Assembly: GCF_041296385.1 (NCBI RefSeq)
Contig: NW_027184085.1
Location: 57,632,109-57,696,108, forward strand
Reading direction: 5' to 3'
Length of the DNA stretch: 64,000 nucleotides
DNA from: Aphelocoma coerulescens
Taxonomy: Eukaryota > Chordata > Aves > Passeriformes > Corvidae
In this document: positions 33,401-39,440 of the stretch, piece by piece
Numbering within the stretch: position 1 is the stretch's first letter
How the letters are laid out: every line of letters starts with the position of its first letter
Notes under the pieces: model-generated
Seen by the model: the letters and a program-made list of their open reading frames with translations, nothing else
Database searches by the model: none
Told to the model about the DNA's origin: nothing
Program-made: the position numbers and the translations under genes

Positions 33401-36384
33401 GCAACAGGTTGCCCAGAGAAGTTGTGGATGCCCACCACACGATTGTATTTGGTTTATGTGGCAAACTAAGAGCAGGGGCTGTCCCCATGTGGGACTGGCC
33501 ACTGGCAAAGGCTGAGCCCCTCAGAGATATTGGTAGCGCCTCTGGGATAACTGGTTTAAGAAAGGGAAAAAACATTGCATAACATCAGCTGGGAGAGAGG
33601 AATAAAAAAATGTGAGACACCAATGTCAGTGAAGAAATAGGGGAAGGCAGTGTTCCAGGTGCTGGAGCAGAGTTCCCCTACAGTCACAGGAGAATACTGT
33701 GGTAGAGCAGATATCCAGCCTTCAGCCCACAGAGGACCTCACACTGGAGTGTGTGGATGTGCCCTGAAGAAACCTGCAGCCTGTGGAAAGACAGTGCTGG
33801 AGCAGGCTCCTGGCAAGAACTAATGCCTGTGGAGAGGAAACCACATAGGAGCAGGTTTTCTGTCAGGAACAGTGTCCCTCTCTGAGACCCATGCCAGAGG
33901 AATGTCTTCCTGAAGGATTGTATCTCATGGAAAGGACGCATGCTGGTGCAGTCCATGAAGAACTGCGGCCTGTGGGAAAGACTCACACTGGAGAAGGTCA
34001 CAGAGGACTGTCTGCAGTCGGTGGGACCCCGTGCTGGTACAGGCATGAAGAGGATGAGGAGAAGGGAACGGCAGAGACAGTATGTGATAACCTGAATGCA
34101 AACCCCATCCTCCCCTATCCCCCTGCACTTATCGAGTTGGCAAGGCAGAGAACTCCAGAGTGAAGTTGAGACTGAGAAAAGGGGCGGGGGGAGGGGGAGG
34201 GGAAGGTGCCTTTAGATTTTTCCTTGTTTCTCACTATCCTGTGCTGTTTGATTGGCAAAATTAATTTCACCCTCAAGAGGAGGCTTTTTTGCCCATGACA
34301 GTAATTGCTGAGTGGTGTCCCTCTCCTCAAAGCACAAGCTTCTTGATGGAGGAGGAGTAACAAGAGTGGCTTGGTGGCCACCTGGTGACCAGTCAATGTC
34401 AACCCATCACAATGAGCCTTGGAGCTACCTGATCTACCTATGAGAGGGAGATTGGAACTGAATGGCCTTTGAAGGTCCCTCCCAACCAAAACCATTCTAT
34501 GATGCTGTGATATTGGAGAAATGTACAGTTTCCTGTTCTCATGTACAAATGCAACATTAAAAAAAAAAAGCAAAGGAAAAAAACCCAAAAACCCAAACTC
34601 CCCCCACCCCTTTCCCTGACTTACATATATATTTGCCTTTTAAAACAAATTCCTGCCTTTCTGTCTATCTTTTTGACTATTACATTTTGTTCAGTTTTGC
34701 TGAAATGGACTACAAGGGTCTGGTCTGCAAACAGTGGCTTTCTAACAGAGGTACATTTTAAGTGCATCATTTTAACAGCCTTCTTGCTGCCTATATTATC
34801 AGTCACTTTTCTGCACTGGATTAGAACCAGAGGGCTAACAGGAATAATATAATTTGCTAATACAGATGCTATGCAGCTGCTCTTACCAGAGCAGGCTAAT
34901 GATAAAATGTGAAGGTCAGGTATTTATAAACTGTGTATGATGAGATATGAGTAGAGCATTAGAGTAACCATGAATTCTCTTGTTGATCTGGGTTCTGGCA
35001 ACAAATCCTTTGTTCTCTTACCTGCTAAAGCAGGGAGTAAAACTGCTACCTCAACCATTTGTGATGTTTTTTACTCAATGTTCAGCTTCCACTGAAAGAA
35101 CAGGCTATTAAAGCAGGCAGCCTGAGCTGTTCAGCAGAAAAGTGAGTAACCTAACCCACCAGTATGCAGCAACAGCCACAATGGGAGGGACATGGAAAGG
35201 TTACATCTATTATGTTTTACAGTTTTACAAAACTGAGTATAGAAACAGATACCAGGAAATAATCTAGCATATAACAGTAATAAAAAGAAAGTTGCCCATA
35301 ATAAGGTATTCACGCAAGATTGGCTCATTGTCTTGTAATATTTTGGGCATTTGCCATATTCTGCTTTAATAAAAATTCAACAGCACAATAGGTAGAAAAA
35401 AAATTCTCTTCAAAAGGAATTTGTCAGTGAATAAAGCATCTGGAATGTTTTAAAATGAATCAAAAGTCCCAAATGCTAACAGGAAAACCAGGCCCTTCAT
35501 ATTAAAAAAAAAATTAAACTATAAAACTATGAAACATGTGGAAAGAGATGGTGGCATACTTTCATCTGAAAATTGAATTAATAAATTCTCTTACAGGAGA
35601 TTTAATTTTTGTATTCAAGTTTATTTTTTATAGAACATTAAATATATGAACAACTCGATTGCACAAAAAGCAGAAACACCGGCAGTAGTACTAGTACTGT
35701 GAATAATAGAGAAATACACAGTATCAGTGCCTCCTATAAGAACACTAACAATGTAGACAGCAACACAGTAACACAGTATTTTTTCTTGCAATTACAGCTG
35801 CAGTTGTTTTATTTGTGACACTGAGGATCAGTGCTGCCTATGAATCCCTGGAAGTCTTTCTATCTCTTTCTGTACTCTATCACATCACACCTATTCATAA
35901 AATACTGCTGTACTGGGAAATGGCTACTAGTGAAAAGGGCAGAGGTGAGAGAAGCAGGTTTTTTACAACTGAAATACATTCAATTAAAGATAAAATTTTG
36001 GTATCTAAGGCTACGACTACAGCACATATAGTTCATTCAGGACAATATAGGAGAGAAGCAGTCCAGAAATGAAACTAATTTATTAATTTGATTTGCAAGT
36101 AATTTTTATTACCTGAAGGAGAGGAATCAAGTTTTCATTCCAAGCTTATTAGAGAGATTTCCTTTACAAAACATCTGATCTTTACTTCTAAATTCAACCT
36201 ATCTAAACATTCCTCTATACGAAATAAAAAGAAGTGTGGTTTCCAACAACAGTGCTGCTTTTTACATGAGGACTTAGATATCTAAGGTTGTCTCAACTTG
36301 AACAAGTAAAATAAGACTTGTACTTACCGATATATCATCACTAAAATCTATTTCATCCAAATCAAGGTATTCAGGGGCTTCCAT
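284..36384 (-). CDS. SNCAIP: Synphilin-1 (alpha-synuclein-interacting protein), seven split exons, 3' part off the window
   Basis: The joined minus-strand exons (36384-36328, 27698-27626, 16040-15178, 13529-13350, 11777-11664, 5879-5754, 453-284) give one uninterrupted frame of 527 complete codons plus two bases. The translation follows vertebrate synphilin-1 throughout: the N-terminus [19 protein letters not shown], the motif [20 protein letters not shown] at residues 139-158, ankyrin-type repeats from about residue 340 to 500, and the start of the coiled coil after about 505. From family knowledge, synphilin-1 is a cytosolic adaptor of about 920 residues in mammals. It binds alpha-synuclein through the central coiled coil, is a substrate of the ubiquitin ligases parkin and SIAH, and is found in Lewy bodies. 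The C-terminal 40% or so lies beyond base 1. All introns are GT-AG. No frameshift or stop is seen, so the gene looks intact. Confidence 0.96.
3108..3134. repeat. (AAT)n microsatellite
   Basis: Nine AAT-type units with one AAC interruption near 3118-3120. Confidence 0.8.
3690..5045 (+). mobile_element. CR1 LINE fragment (RT region to 3' end)
   Basis: A 5'-truncated avian CR1 non-LTR retrotransposon. The order is typical: words of the reverse-transcriptase ORF (near 3770-4200, for example the run equivalent to '[10 protein letters not shown]' and 'DFSKAFD'), then the C-terminal part of the ORF, then the 3' region ending in GATGATCTTTGAGG and a TTCTATGAGTCT tail near 5040. Frameshifts and stops break the ORF, so it is a dead copy. 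It lies antisense to SNCAIP. The left edge is approximate. Confidence 0.85.
5754..5879 (-). CDS. SNCAIP: SNCAIP ankyrin-region exon, residues 430-471
   Basis: A 126-base phase 0-0 exon after a TTTGCCCCCAG acceptor, ending CAG/GTAGAG. It encodes [20 protein letters not shown] (430-449) and then [20 protein letters not shown] (450-469), the most canonical ankyrin unit of the protein, with the D-x-D-G-N-T turn and the A-A-x-x-G helix pattern. Exactly 42 codons. It sits 5.3 kb before the next exon; that intron carries a CR1 fragment. Confidence 0.96.
7572..7958 (+). mobile_element. Solo LTR of an avian endogenous retrovirus, 6-base target duplication
   Basis: A 387-base insertion begins TGTAGATAC and is flanked by CCCCTA on both sides (7566-7571 and 7959-7964), a 6-base target-site duplication of the size usual for class II (ERVK-like) elements. 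It has a CCAAT-type word near 7755, a TATAAAA box at 7812-7818 and an AATAAA signal at 7837-7842, the order expected of a U3-R-U5 unit. The right end reads TAATA rather than the usual CA, so the terminus is mutated or my edge is off by a few bases. No internal viral genes are present. It is antisense to SNCAIP. Confidence 0.7.
7812..7842 (+). promoter_or_regulatory. LTR core promoter and polyadenylation signal
   Basis: TATAAAA at 7812-7818 followed by AATAAA at 7837-7842 inside the solo LTR. The very short spacing is like that of compact retroviral LTRs. Activity is not known. Confidence 0.5.
10726..10800 (+). mobile_element. CR1 3' end, short copy
   Basis: Only the last 75 bases of a CR1 are present: GGGGGGTTGGAGCTAGATGA at 10728-10747, then the TCTTTAAGGTCC word and a GATTCTATAA tail. 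This extreme 5' truncation is usual for CR1. Confidence 0.8.
11079..11221 (+). mobile_element. TguSINE1-like SINE (tRNA-Ile head, CR1 tail)
   Basis: A tRNA-like head carries an A-box-like TTAGCTCAGTTGGGTAGAGC (11087-11106) and a B-box-like GGGATCAATCC (11132-11142), with the TAACAACACCAAG anticodon region of a tRNA-Ile-like sequence. It is joined directly to a CR1-type tail (GGACTTGATGATCCTTGTGG at 11165-11184, TTCCAACTCAGAATATTCTG after it). This head-tail fusion is the structure of TguSINE1, known from passerine birds. The head no longer looks like a functional tRNA. Confidence 0.82.
11664..11777 (-). CDS. SNCAIP: SNCAIP ankyrin-region exon, residues 392-429
   Basis: A 114-base phase 0-0 exon after a TTGTTTAG acceptor, ending CAG/GTATGA. 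It encodes [10 protein letters not shown], then a linker ([18 protein letters not shown]), then [10 protein letters not shown], which completes one ankyrin-type unit and opens the next. The sequence is nearly the same as in mammals, with few substitutions visible (for example DHPS where I recall DFPS). Exactly 38 codons, so frame-neutral if skipped. Confidence 0.95.
11778..13349 (-). other. SNCAIP: SNCAIP intron
   Basis: A 1.57 kb AT-rich intron between two ankyrin-region exons. I see no mobile element or exon in it. Confidence 0.85.
13350..13529 (-). CDS. SNCAIP: SNCAIP exon with first ankyrin-type repeat, residues 332-391
   Basis: A 180-base phase 0-0 exon between a TTTTTTTAACAG acceptor and an AAG/GTAACA donor. 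It begins [14 protein letters not shown] (332-345) and contains an ankyrin unit with [19 protein letters not shown] at 348-366, followed by LTPAGLAIK at 383-391, the start of the next unit. At the repeat turn the sequence is DECDNN, where the mammalian protein I recall has DENGNN, so the usual turn glycine is replaced. The exon is exactly 60 codons and could be skipped without a frameshift. Ankyrin repeats in this protein family serve protein-protein contacts. Confidence 0.95.
13530..15177 (-). other. SNCAIP: SNCAIP intron
   Basis: A 1.65 kb AT-rich intron between the large exon and the first ankyrin exon. It has a T-rich run at about 13880-13900 and no recognised repeat family or exon. Confidence 0.85.
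15178..16040 (-). CDS. SNCAIP: SNCAIP large coding exon, residues 44-331
   Basis: This 863-base exon starts after a CTCTAG acceptor (16042-16041) and ends at CTG/GTAAGTA (15177 downward). Open frame continues into both introns by chance: the 338-residue open stretch from 16158 to 15142 is not all exon. It encodes the N-terminal, mostly disordered region: VSSSSWNCG at the start, [15 protein letters not shown] at 73-87, an acidic Asn/Asp/Lys segment, [20 protein letters not shown] at 139-158, FCVLSPVK at 205-212, and [18 protein letters not shown] at 314-331. The segments at 100-135 and 160-310 diverge most from the mammalian protein; the listed motifs are near identical. The N-terminal region is known to bind E3 ligases and other partners in mammals. 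It starts in phase 1 and ends in phase 0. Confidence 0.96.
16290..16915 (+). mobile_element. CR1 LINE 3' fragment
   Basis: The end of CR1 ORF2 and 3' region: words matching '[18 protein letters not shown]', then the GGAGGAGGCCACATCTGGAG stretch near 16407-16426, the AACATGAGGAAGAACTTCTT word near 16707, and the final GACCCACTGTGGTCCCTTCC before 16895. Several frame breaks. Antisense to SNCAIP. Confidence 0.88.
17080..17495 (+). mobile_element. Older CR1 LINE 3' fragment
   Basis: A more diverged CR1 3' part lies just downstream of the previous copy. Recognisable words include GACCTGGGACTGTTTAGCTT (17147-17166), AAACACTGGCACAGTTGCCC (17315-17334) and GAACTAGATGATCTTAAG (17434-17451), ending in TTGTGATTTTCTGAT. 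It has more substitutions and small gaps than its neighbour. Confidence 0.78.
17600..17628. repeat. Imperfect (CA)n microsatellite
   Basis: ACACCC units followed by a short pure CA run ending near 17628. Confidence 0.7.
21855..21998 (-). mobile_element. TguSINE1-like SINE, minus strand
   Basis: Read on the minus strand, a tRNA-Ile-like head (TTAGTTCAGTTGTTTAGTGC at about 21992-21973 as A box region; GGGTTTAAGCCCTGTACAGG as T-arm region) is followed by a CR1-type tail that ends CAGAATATTCTGTGATTCTG near 21857. It has the same structure as the plus-strand copy at 11.1 kb. It is the one mobile element in the introns that lies in the sense direction of SNCAIP. Confidence 0.8.
22230..23097 (+). 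mobile_element. CR1 LINE fragment, left part, split by an LTR
   Basis: CR1 ORF2 and 3' region from the GTTTGCAGATGATACAAAAC word (22280-22299) to GTGACTCTTGGGGTGTCCTG at 23076-23095. The element then breaks off and resumes at 24342 with the matching CCTGTGCAGGGCACAGAGCT. Frame breaks are present. It is a close relative of the copy at 44.3-44.8 kb. Confidence 0.88.
23098..24341 (+). mobile_element. Solo LTR of an avian endogenous retrovirus inserted in a CR1
   Basis: A 1,244-base insertion begins TGTCATAGGTTAGC, ends AACCCGCTACA, and is flanked by CCTGT on each side (23093-23097 and 24342-24346). TG...CA ends and a 5-base target duplication are the marks of an LTR; five bases suggests a class III (ERVL-like) or related group. 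An AATAAA signal lies at 24191-24196. The U3 part is GC-rich around 23280-23460, with a C9-10 run near 23262. I see no gag, pol or env reading frames. It is long for a solo LTR, so some internal sequence may be included. Antisense to SNCAIP. Confidence 0.8.
24342..24424 (+). mobile_element. CR1 3' end, right part of the split copy
   Basis: Continues the CR1 of 22230-23097: GGGCACAGAGCTGGACTTTG, then GATGATTCTTGTGGGTACC and the TTCTGTGATTCTTTGATTCT tail. With the LTR and one CCTGT removed, the CR1 3' region reads on directly. Confidence 0.88.
26061..26565 (+). repeat. Polypurine (GGGA/GAATGGG-type) low-complexity tract
   Basis: About 500 bases of nearly pure A/G on the plus strand with frequent GAATGGG, GGGAGA and GGAGGA words and no clear fixed period. 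Long proline/serine/leucine-rich open frames on the minus strand here are artefacts of this composition. In the SNCAIP transcript it reads as a long C/U tract. Confidence 0.85.
27626..27698 (-). CDS. SNCAIP: SNCAIP coding exon, residues 20-43 plus first base of codon 44
   Basis: A 73-base exon follows a T-rich tract and TTTTTTACAG acceptor and ends at a CAG/GTATGA donor (27625 downward). It reads [20 protein letters not shown] then EDRS plus one G. The G pairs with TG at the start of the next exon to make Val44. The sequence matches the second coding exon of mammalian synphilin-1, which includes a short cysteine-containing CRRC motif. Its length is not a multiple of three, so skipping it alone would break the frame. 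A long polypurine tract lies about 1.1 kb downstream in the following intron. Confidence 0.94.
32100..33445 (+). mobile_element. CR1 LINE fragment, left part, split by an LTR
   Basis: CR1 ORF2 from the start of the reverse-transcriptase region (words for '[13 protein letters not shown]' near 32115) through '[10 protein letters not shown]' near 32600, to the AGAGACTGCAACAGGTTGCC word near 33394-33413 and GTTGTGGATGCCC at 33421. The 3' end resumes after an LTR at about 34425. An internal near-duplicate of about 37 bases (GGAATGCCATCCAG... twice) lies at 32738-32805. Frame breaks throughout. Confidence 0.86.
33457..34412 (+). mobile_element. LTR of an avian endogenous retrovirus inserted in a CR1
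   Basis: About 950 bases foreign to CR1 separate the CR1 ORF end from its 3' tail. It begins near TGTGGCAAAC and ends near AACCCATCACA, and it shares the GAGCCCCTCAG, GCGCCTCTGGG and GGGAGAGAGGA words with the LTR at 38.6 kb. Many imperfect 'CTGGAGCAGG / GCCTGTGGA' units run through the middle, and a G-rich run lies at 34181-34202. I could not see a clean target duplication, so the ends are approximate. Confidence 0.7.
34425..34512 (+). mobile_element. CR1 3' end, right part of the split copy
   Basis: CTACCTGATCTACCTATGAG near 34425, GGCCTTTGAAGGTCCCTCCC (34462-34481) and the CATTCTATGATGCTGTGAT tail. It completes the CR1 of 32100-33445. Confidence 0.82.
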
Positions 36385-36430
36385 TATTCTTCTATGGACA
36401 TTTTGGGTGAGTCAGCACATTAGTAAAGAC
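36328..36430 (-). CDS. SNCAIP: SNCAIP first coding exon (5' UTR end plus codons 1-19)
   Basis: The exon begins after a TTAATTAG acceptor (36431-36438) and ends at a GTAAGTA donor (36327-36321). The start codon is 36384-36382, with A at -3 and G at +4, a strong Kozak context. It encodes residues 1-19, [19 protein letters not shown], which agrees with mammalian synphilin-1 as I know it. It ends in phase 0. The first 46 bases (36385-36430) are 5' UTR and contain two very short upstream ORFs, the second ending at the TAATG overlap with the main start. Because a good acceptor precedes the exon, at least one further non-coding exon and the promoter must lie at higher coordinates; I could not locate them. 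Confidence 0.95.
36384..36420 (-). promoter_or_regulatory. SNCAIP: Two upstream ORFs in the SNCAIP 5' UTR
   Basis: Reading the minus strand, uORF1 is ATG-TGC-TGA at 36420-36412, in weak start context (C at -3). uORF2 is ATG plus four codons and TAA at 36401-36384, with A at -3. The last A of its stop is the first base of the SNCAIP start codon, giving TAATG. Such stop-start overlaps can allow reinitiation or restrain main-ORF translation. The sequence arrangement is seen directly; the regulatory role is inferred. Confidence 0.6.
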
Positions 36431-37713
36431 CTAATTAAGAAAACAGAAATGGATTGCCTTTAGAGAGCCAAAACCACACAGAAGTGATTTCATATAGTTG
36501 CTAGATTACTGAAACATTTAACTTGAATAAATATCATTTGCCACCTTACTCCGCATATTGTGAAGAAGACATTTCAGTTGTTTGGGAGAACAGCTAAGTG
36601 CTACTTGAAGTAGAAGTCAAAAATACTTTATTCAGCATCACTCAGTCCCTCCAGAAATTCAATACAGGTATAAAGACCTAAGCTGTTGAACACCCTCATG
36701 ACCTTGCATAGTTGTGTTAATGACGTGTGGTGTCTTAAGGATGAGACATTTACTCACAGCAACTCCTGTTATCCTCTGCCCAAGATGGCAGAAAAGAACT
36801 GAGAATCCTGCTGTGCACAGACAACAAAATCCTATCACACCTTATCTCTGCATACAAGTAGTCTAACACACAATGCAGCCAGTGCTTTAGAGATTAATGG
36901 TTTACCACCCCTCAGGCTGTGAGTGCACGTCCCCCAGAACGAAACTGAATGCAGTGCCAGAATTATATCATGTCCACTAATTATCAGGGGGATTAACCAT
37001 TTTCCTACAGCAAGACAAAAAGAACAAATTCTCTTGCAAAGCAAGAAATTTGGCTGGAAAAGTCAATATTAGATCTGAATAAATTGAAGCTTCAACAACG
37101 AGAAGATCAAAGACAATAAACCCCTCACTGTCAATCCTAGCTAGAATGAAGCTGTGTGTTATCAGTACAGATAAGTGCAACAGAAATAGAAGTAGAAAAG
37201 GAAGGTATTTTAAAGGAAGCTGAACAACAAAAGCGCAATACATTTTCAAATAAGGTGAGGCATTACATAAGGAATAAGTATTATTATAGAAAAAAATTAA
37301 ATCCTCCAGTACATGTACATAACAAAAGAAAACACCTTAAGGGAAAAAAATAACACAAACACAATTTATTCATATGATAACTACCAAGAAATATGTTTAG
37401 GAATGATGAAATCAGCTGTGTACACCAAAATAAAACCACTATGTGAAATACTCACATGCCTTTAAAAATGTCCTAGGATACAAGGTCTGAAGAAAACACT
37501 TTTCTGCAAGTGTCAGTGGCAAACAAAACTTCAGTAATTAATCTCACTAATAACACGCTATTCAAGCAAAAAGCTGACCTTAACACACCTGTTCTTGAGA
37601 AGTTATTACAGTAGGGAAAACTCCAGTATTATGCTGAAATAGCTGGAAAATCAAGTTTTTGTTTCTCATTGAGTTACTGAAGCACTGTCAGCATAATTTT
37701 CTCATTAAGTGAA
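36431..37713. other. SNCAIP upstream sequence / probable 5' UTR intron
   Basis: Begins with the acceptor polypyrimidine tract of the first coding exon (minus strand). The rest is AT-rich unique sequence with no CpG island, exon or repeat that I can recognise. Confidence 0.7.
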
Positions 37714-38260
37714 TGTTCTGGTTTTGGCTGGGATGGAGTTAATTTTTTTTACAGTAGATACTGTGGGGCTGGGATTGGGATTTGTGCTGGAAACAGAGTT
37801 GATAATTCAGAGATGTTTTCATTACTGCTGAGCAGGGCTTACACAGAGCCAAAGACTTTTCTGCTCCTTACTCCTCCCACCTGTGGGCAAGCTGGGGTGC
37901 AAAAGCAGTTGAGATAGCCAGGAGAGCTGATCCCAATTGACTCAATGGGATATTCCACAAAAGATGACATCATGATCTGCATGTAAAGCTGGAAGAAGGA
38001 AAAAGGGGAATGTTTGGAGTGATAGAGTTTGTGTCTTCCCAGGTCAGTATTACACATGATGGGGTCCTGCTCTCCTGGAGATGGCCAAACACCTGCCTGC
38101 CCGTGTGAAATGGTGAATTAATTACTTGTTTTGCTCTGCTTGCATGCACAGCTTTTGCTTTCCGTACTAAAATGTCTTGATCTCAGCCCAAGGGTTTTCT
38201 CACTTCTATTCTCCAAGCAGTTGTGTGGTGACACTGGAGGACAGCAGCATGTAAGAACAA
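37714..38260 (+). mobile_element. LTR of an avian endogenous retrovirus (TGTTCTGGTTTTGGCTGGG type)
   Basis: Starts TGTTCTGGTTTTGGCTGGG and follows a common avian LTR family through GAGCAGGGCTTACACAGAG (37832-37850), a ATGACATCATG CRE-like word near 37964 and GATGGGGTCCTGCTCTCCTG (38058-38077), to GGGTTTTCTCACTTCTATTC near 38191-38210. The 3' end is eroded, so the right edge is approximate. There is no internal coding region. It points away from SNCAIP. Confidence 0.75.
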
Positions 38261-38578
38261 CCTCGGCTACCTATAATTTGCCCTCATTGTGACTGTTAGA
38301 CTTGAGTGAAGCAGTGGGAAAAGAGAAGGCTACAGAAAGGTAAAACTGGAAGTGTCTCCGTTGTGAAACTCATCAGAAGCTTTTTATTTTGCACATTCCC
38401 AAATGCTAAGTTTATTCTCAGAGACAAAAGCCTGAGAATGAAAGGAAATAGCTATTGTGCAAAGGCATGACACATTCAAGTCCACAAATTTCTGCATTAC
38501 AGATTGTCCTTAACAGAAACAAAAAATTTCAGTATATTTTTTAAACATTTATGTATTTGGGAGACATTACAGCTTACT

Positions 38579-39170
38579 TGTGACAAAGTGCACTGCCAGT
38601 GTGGATTGCAGTGGTTGGCAAGGCAAGATTTTGGTAGTGGGAGAGTTATAGGGTTGGCTTCTGAGAGAAGATGTTAGAAGTTTCTGCTGTGTCTGATGGA
38701 GCCAGTGCCAGATGACTCCAAGACACCCATTGCTGACCAGAGCTGAGCCCCTCAGTGATGGTGGTTGCACCTCTGGGGTAAGAGATTTAGGAAAGGGAAA
38801 AAGTTACTGTGCAACAGCAGGCAGGAGAGAGGAGTGAGAATATGTGAGAGCAACTGCCCTGCAGACACCAAGGTCAGTGAAAGAGGGGGACAAAACTTTC
38901 CAGGTGCCAGAGCTGGGACTCCCCTGCAGCCCATGGTGAAGAGCATGGTGAGGTAGCTATGCCCCTGCAGCCCATGGAGGTCCATGGAGAAGCCTATGGG
39001 GGATCCAAAGGCTGTGATCCCACGTAAAGTCCATGCTGGAGCAGGCTCCTTGCAAAACCTATGAGCCTGTGGAGAATGGAGACCATGCAGAAGCAGTTTG
39101 CAGGCAGGACTTGTGACCTCCCTCTACAGAAGTTGAGACTAGCTGTCAGTCTATCACTGTGACTATTGAC
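38579..39170 (+). mobile_element. LTR of an avian endogenous retrovirus (TGTGACAAAG type)
   Basis: Begins TGTGACAAAGTGCACTGCC and shows the family words GAGCCCCTCAGTGATGGTGG (38744-38763), ACCAAGGTCAGTGAA (38869 on), CCCCTGCAGCCCATGG twice near 38930 and 38965, and TGCTGGAGCAGGCTCCTTGC near 39032. Same family as the insertion at 33457-34412. The 3' end is diverged and its edge is uncertain. Confidence 0.72.
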
Positions 39171-39224
39171 GCCAGCTCAAACCAACTTATTGTCAGTTTT
39201 TCAAGTAAGACAAATGCTGACTTT

Positions 39225-39440
39225 TAGCAGCCACCAGAGAGTGGTTGGGCACTGGAACAAGTTTCCCAGGGAACAGGTCTCAGCATGAAGCCTGACAGAG
39301 TCCAAGGTTTATTTGGTCAATGTGCTTAGACACATGATGTGACTCTTGGGGCTTTCTGTGTAGGGCCAGAAGCTGGATTTGATGATCCTTGTGGTCCCCT
39401 TCAAACTCAGAATATTTTTGTATGGTTGTATGATTCTGTA
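39225..39440 (+). mobile_element. CR1 LINE 3' end
   Basis: AGAGAGTGGTTGGGCACTGG (39236-39255), GTGACTCTTGGGGCTTTCTG (39339-39358), GATTTGATGATCCTTGTGGT (39375-39394), then a GTATGATTCTGTATG tail. A 5'-truncated CR1 of the same subfamily as 22230 and 44286. Confidence 0.85.

Larger units (their letters stand above)
27699..36327 (-). other. SNCAIP: SNCAIP intron (8.6 kb)
   Basis: The first intron after the start codon. A CR1 carrying an LTR insertion occupies 32.1-34.5 kb. The stretches 27700-32090 and 34520-36320 are AT-rich with chance open frames only. Confidence 0.85.

Noticed and set aside
33684..34163. Open frames at 33.7-34.16 kb with repeated Cys/His-like and 'HTG' words, suggesting zinc fingers
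   Set aside because: The repetition comes from the imperfect GC-rich units of an LTR. There is no C2H2 spacing, and the same units recur in the second LTR of the family.
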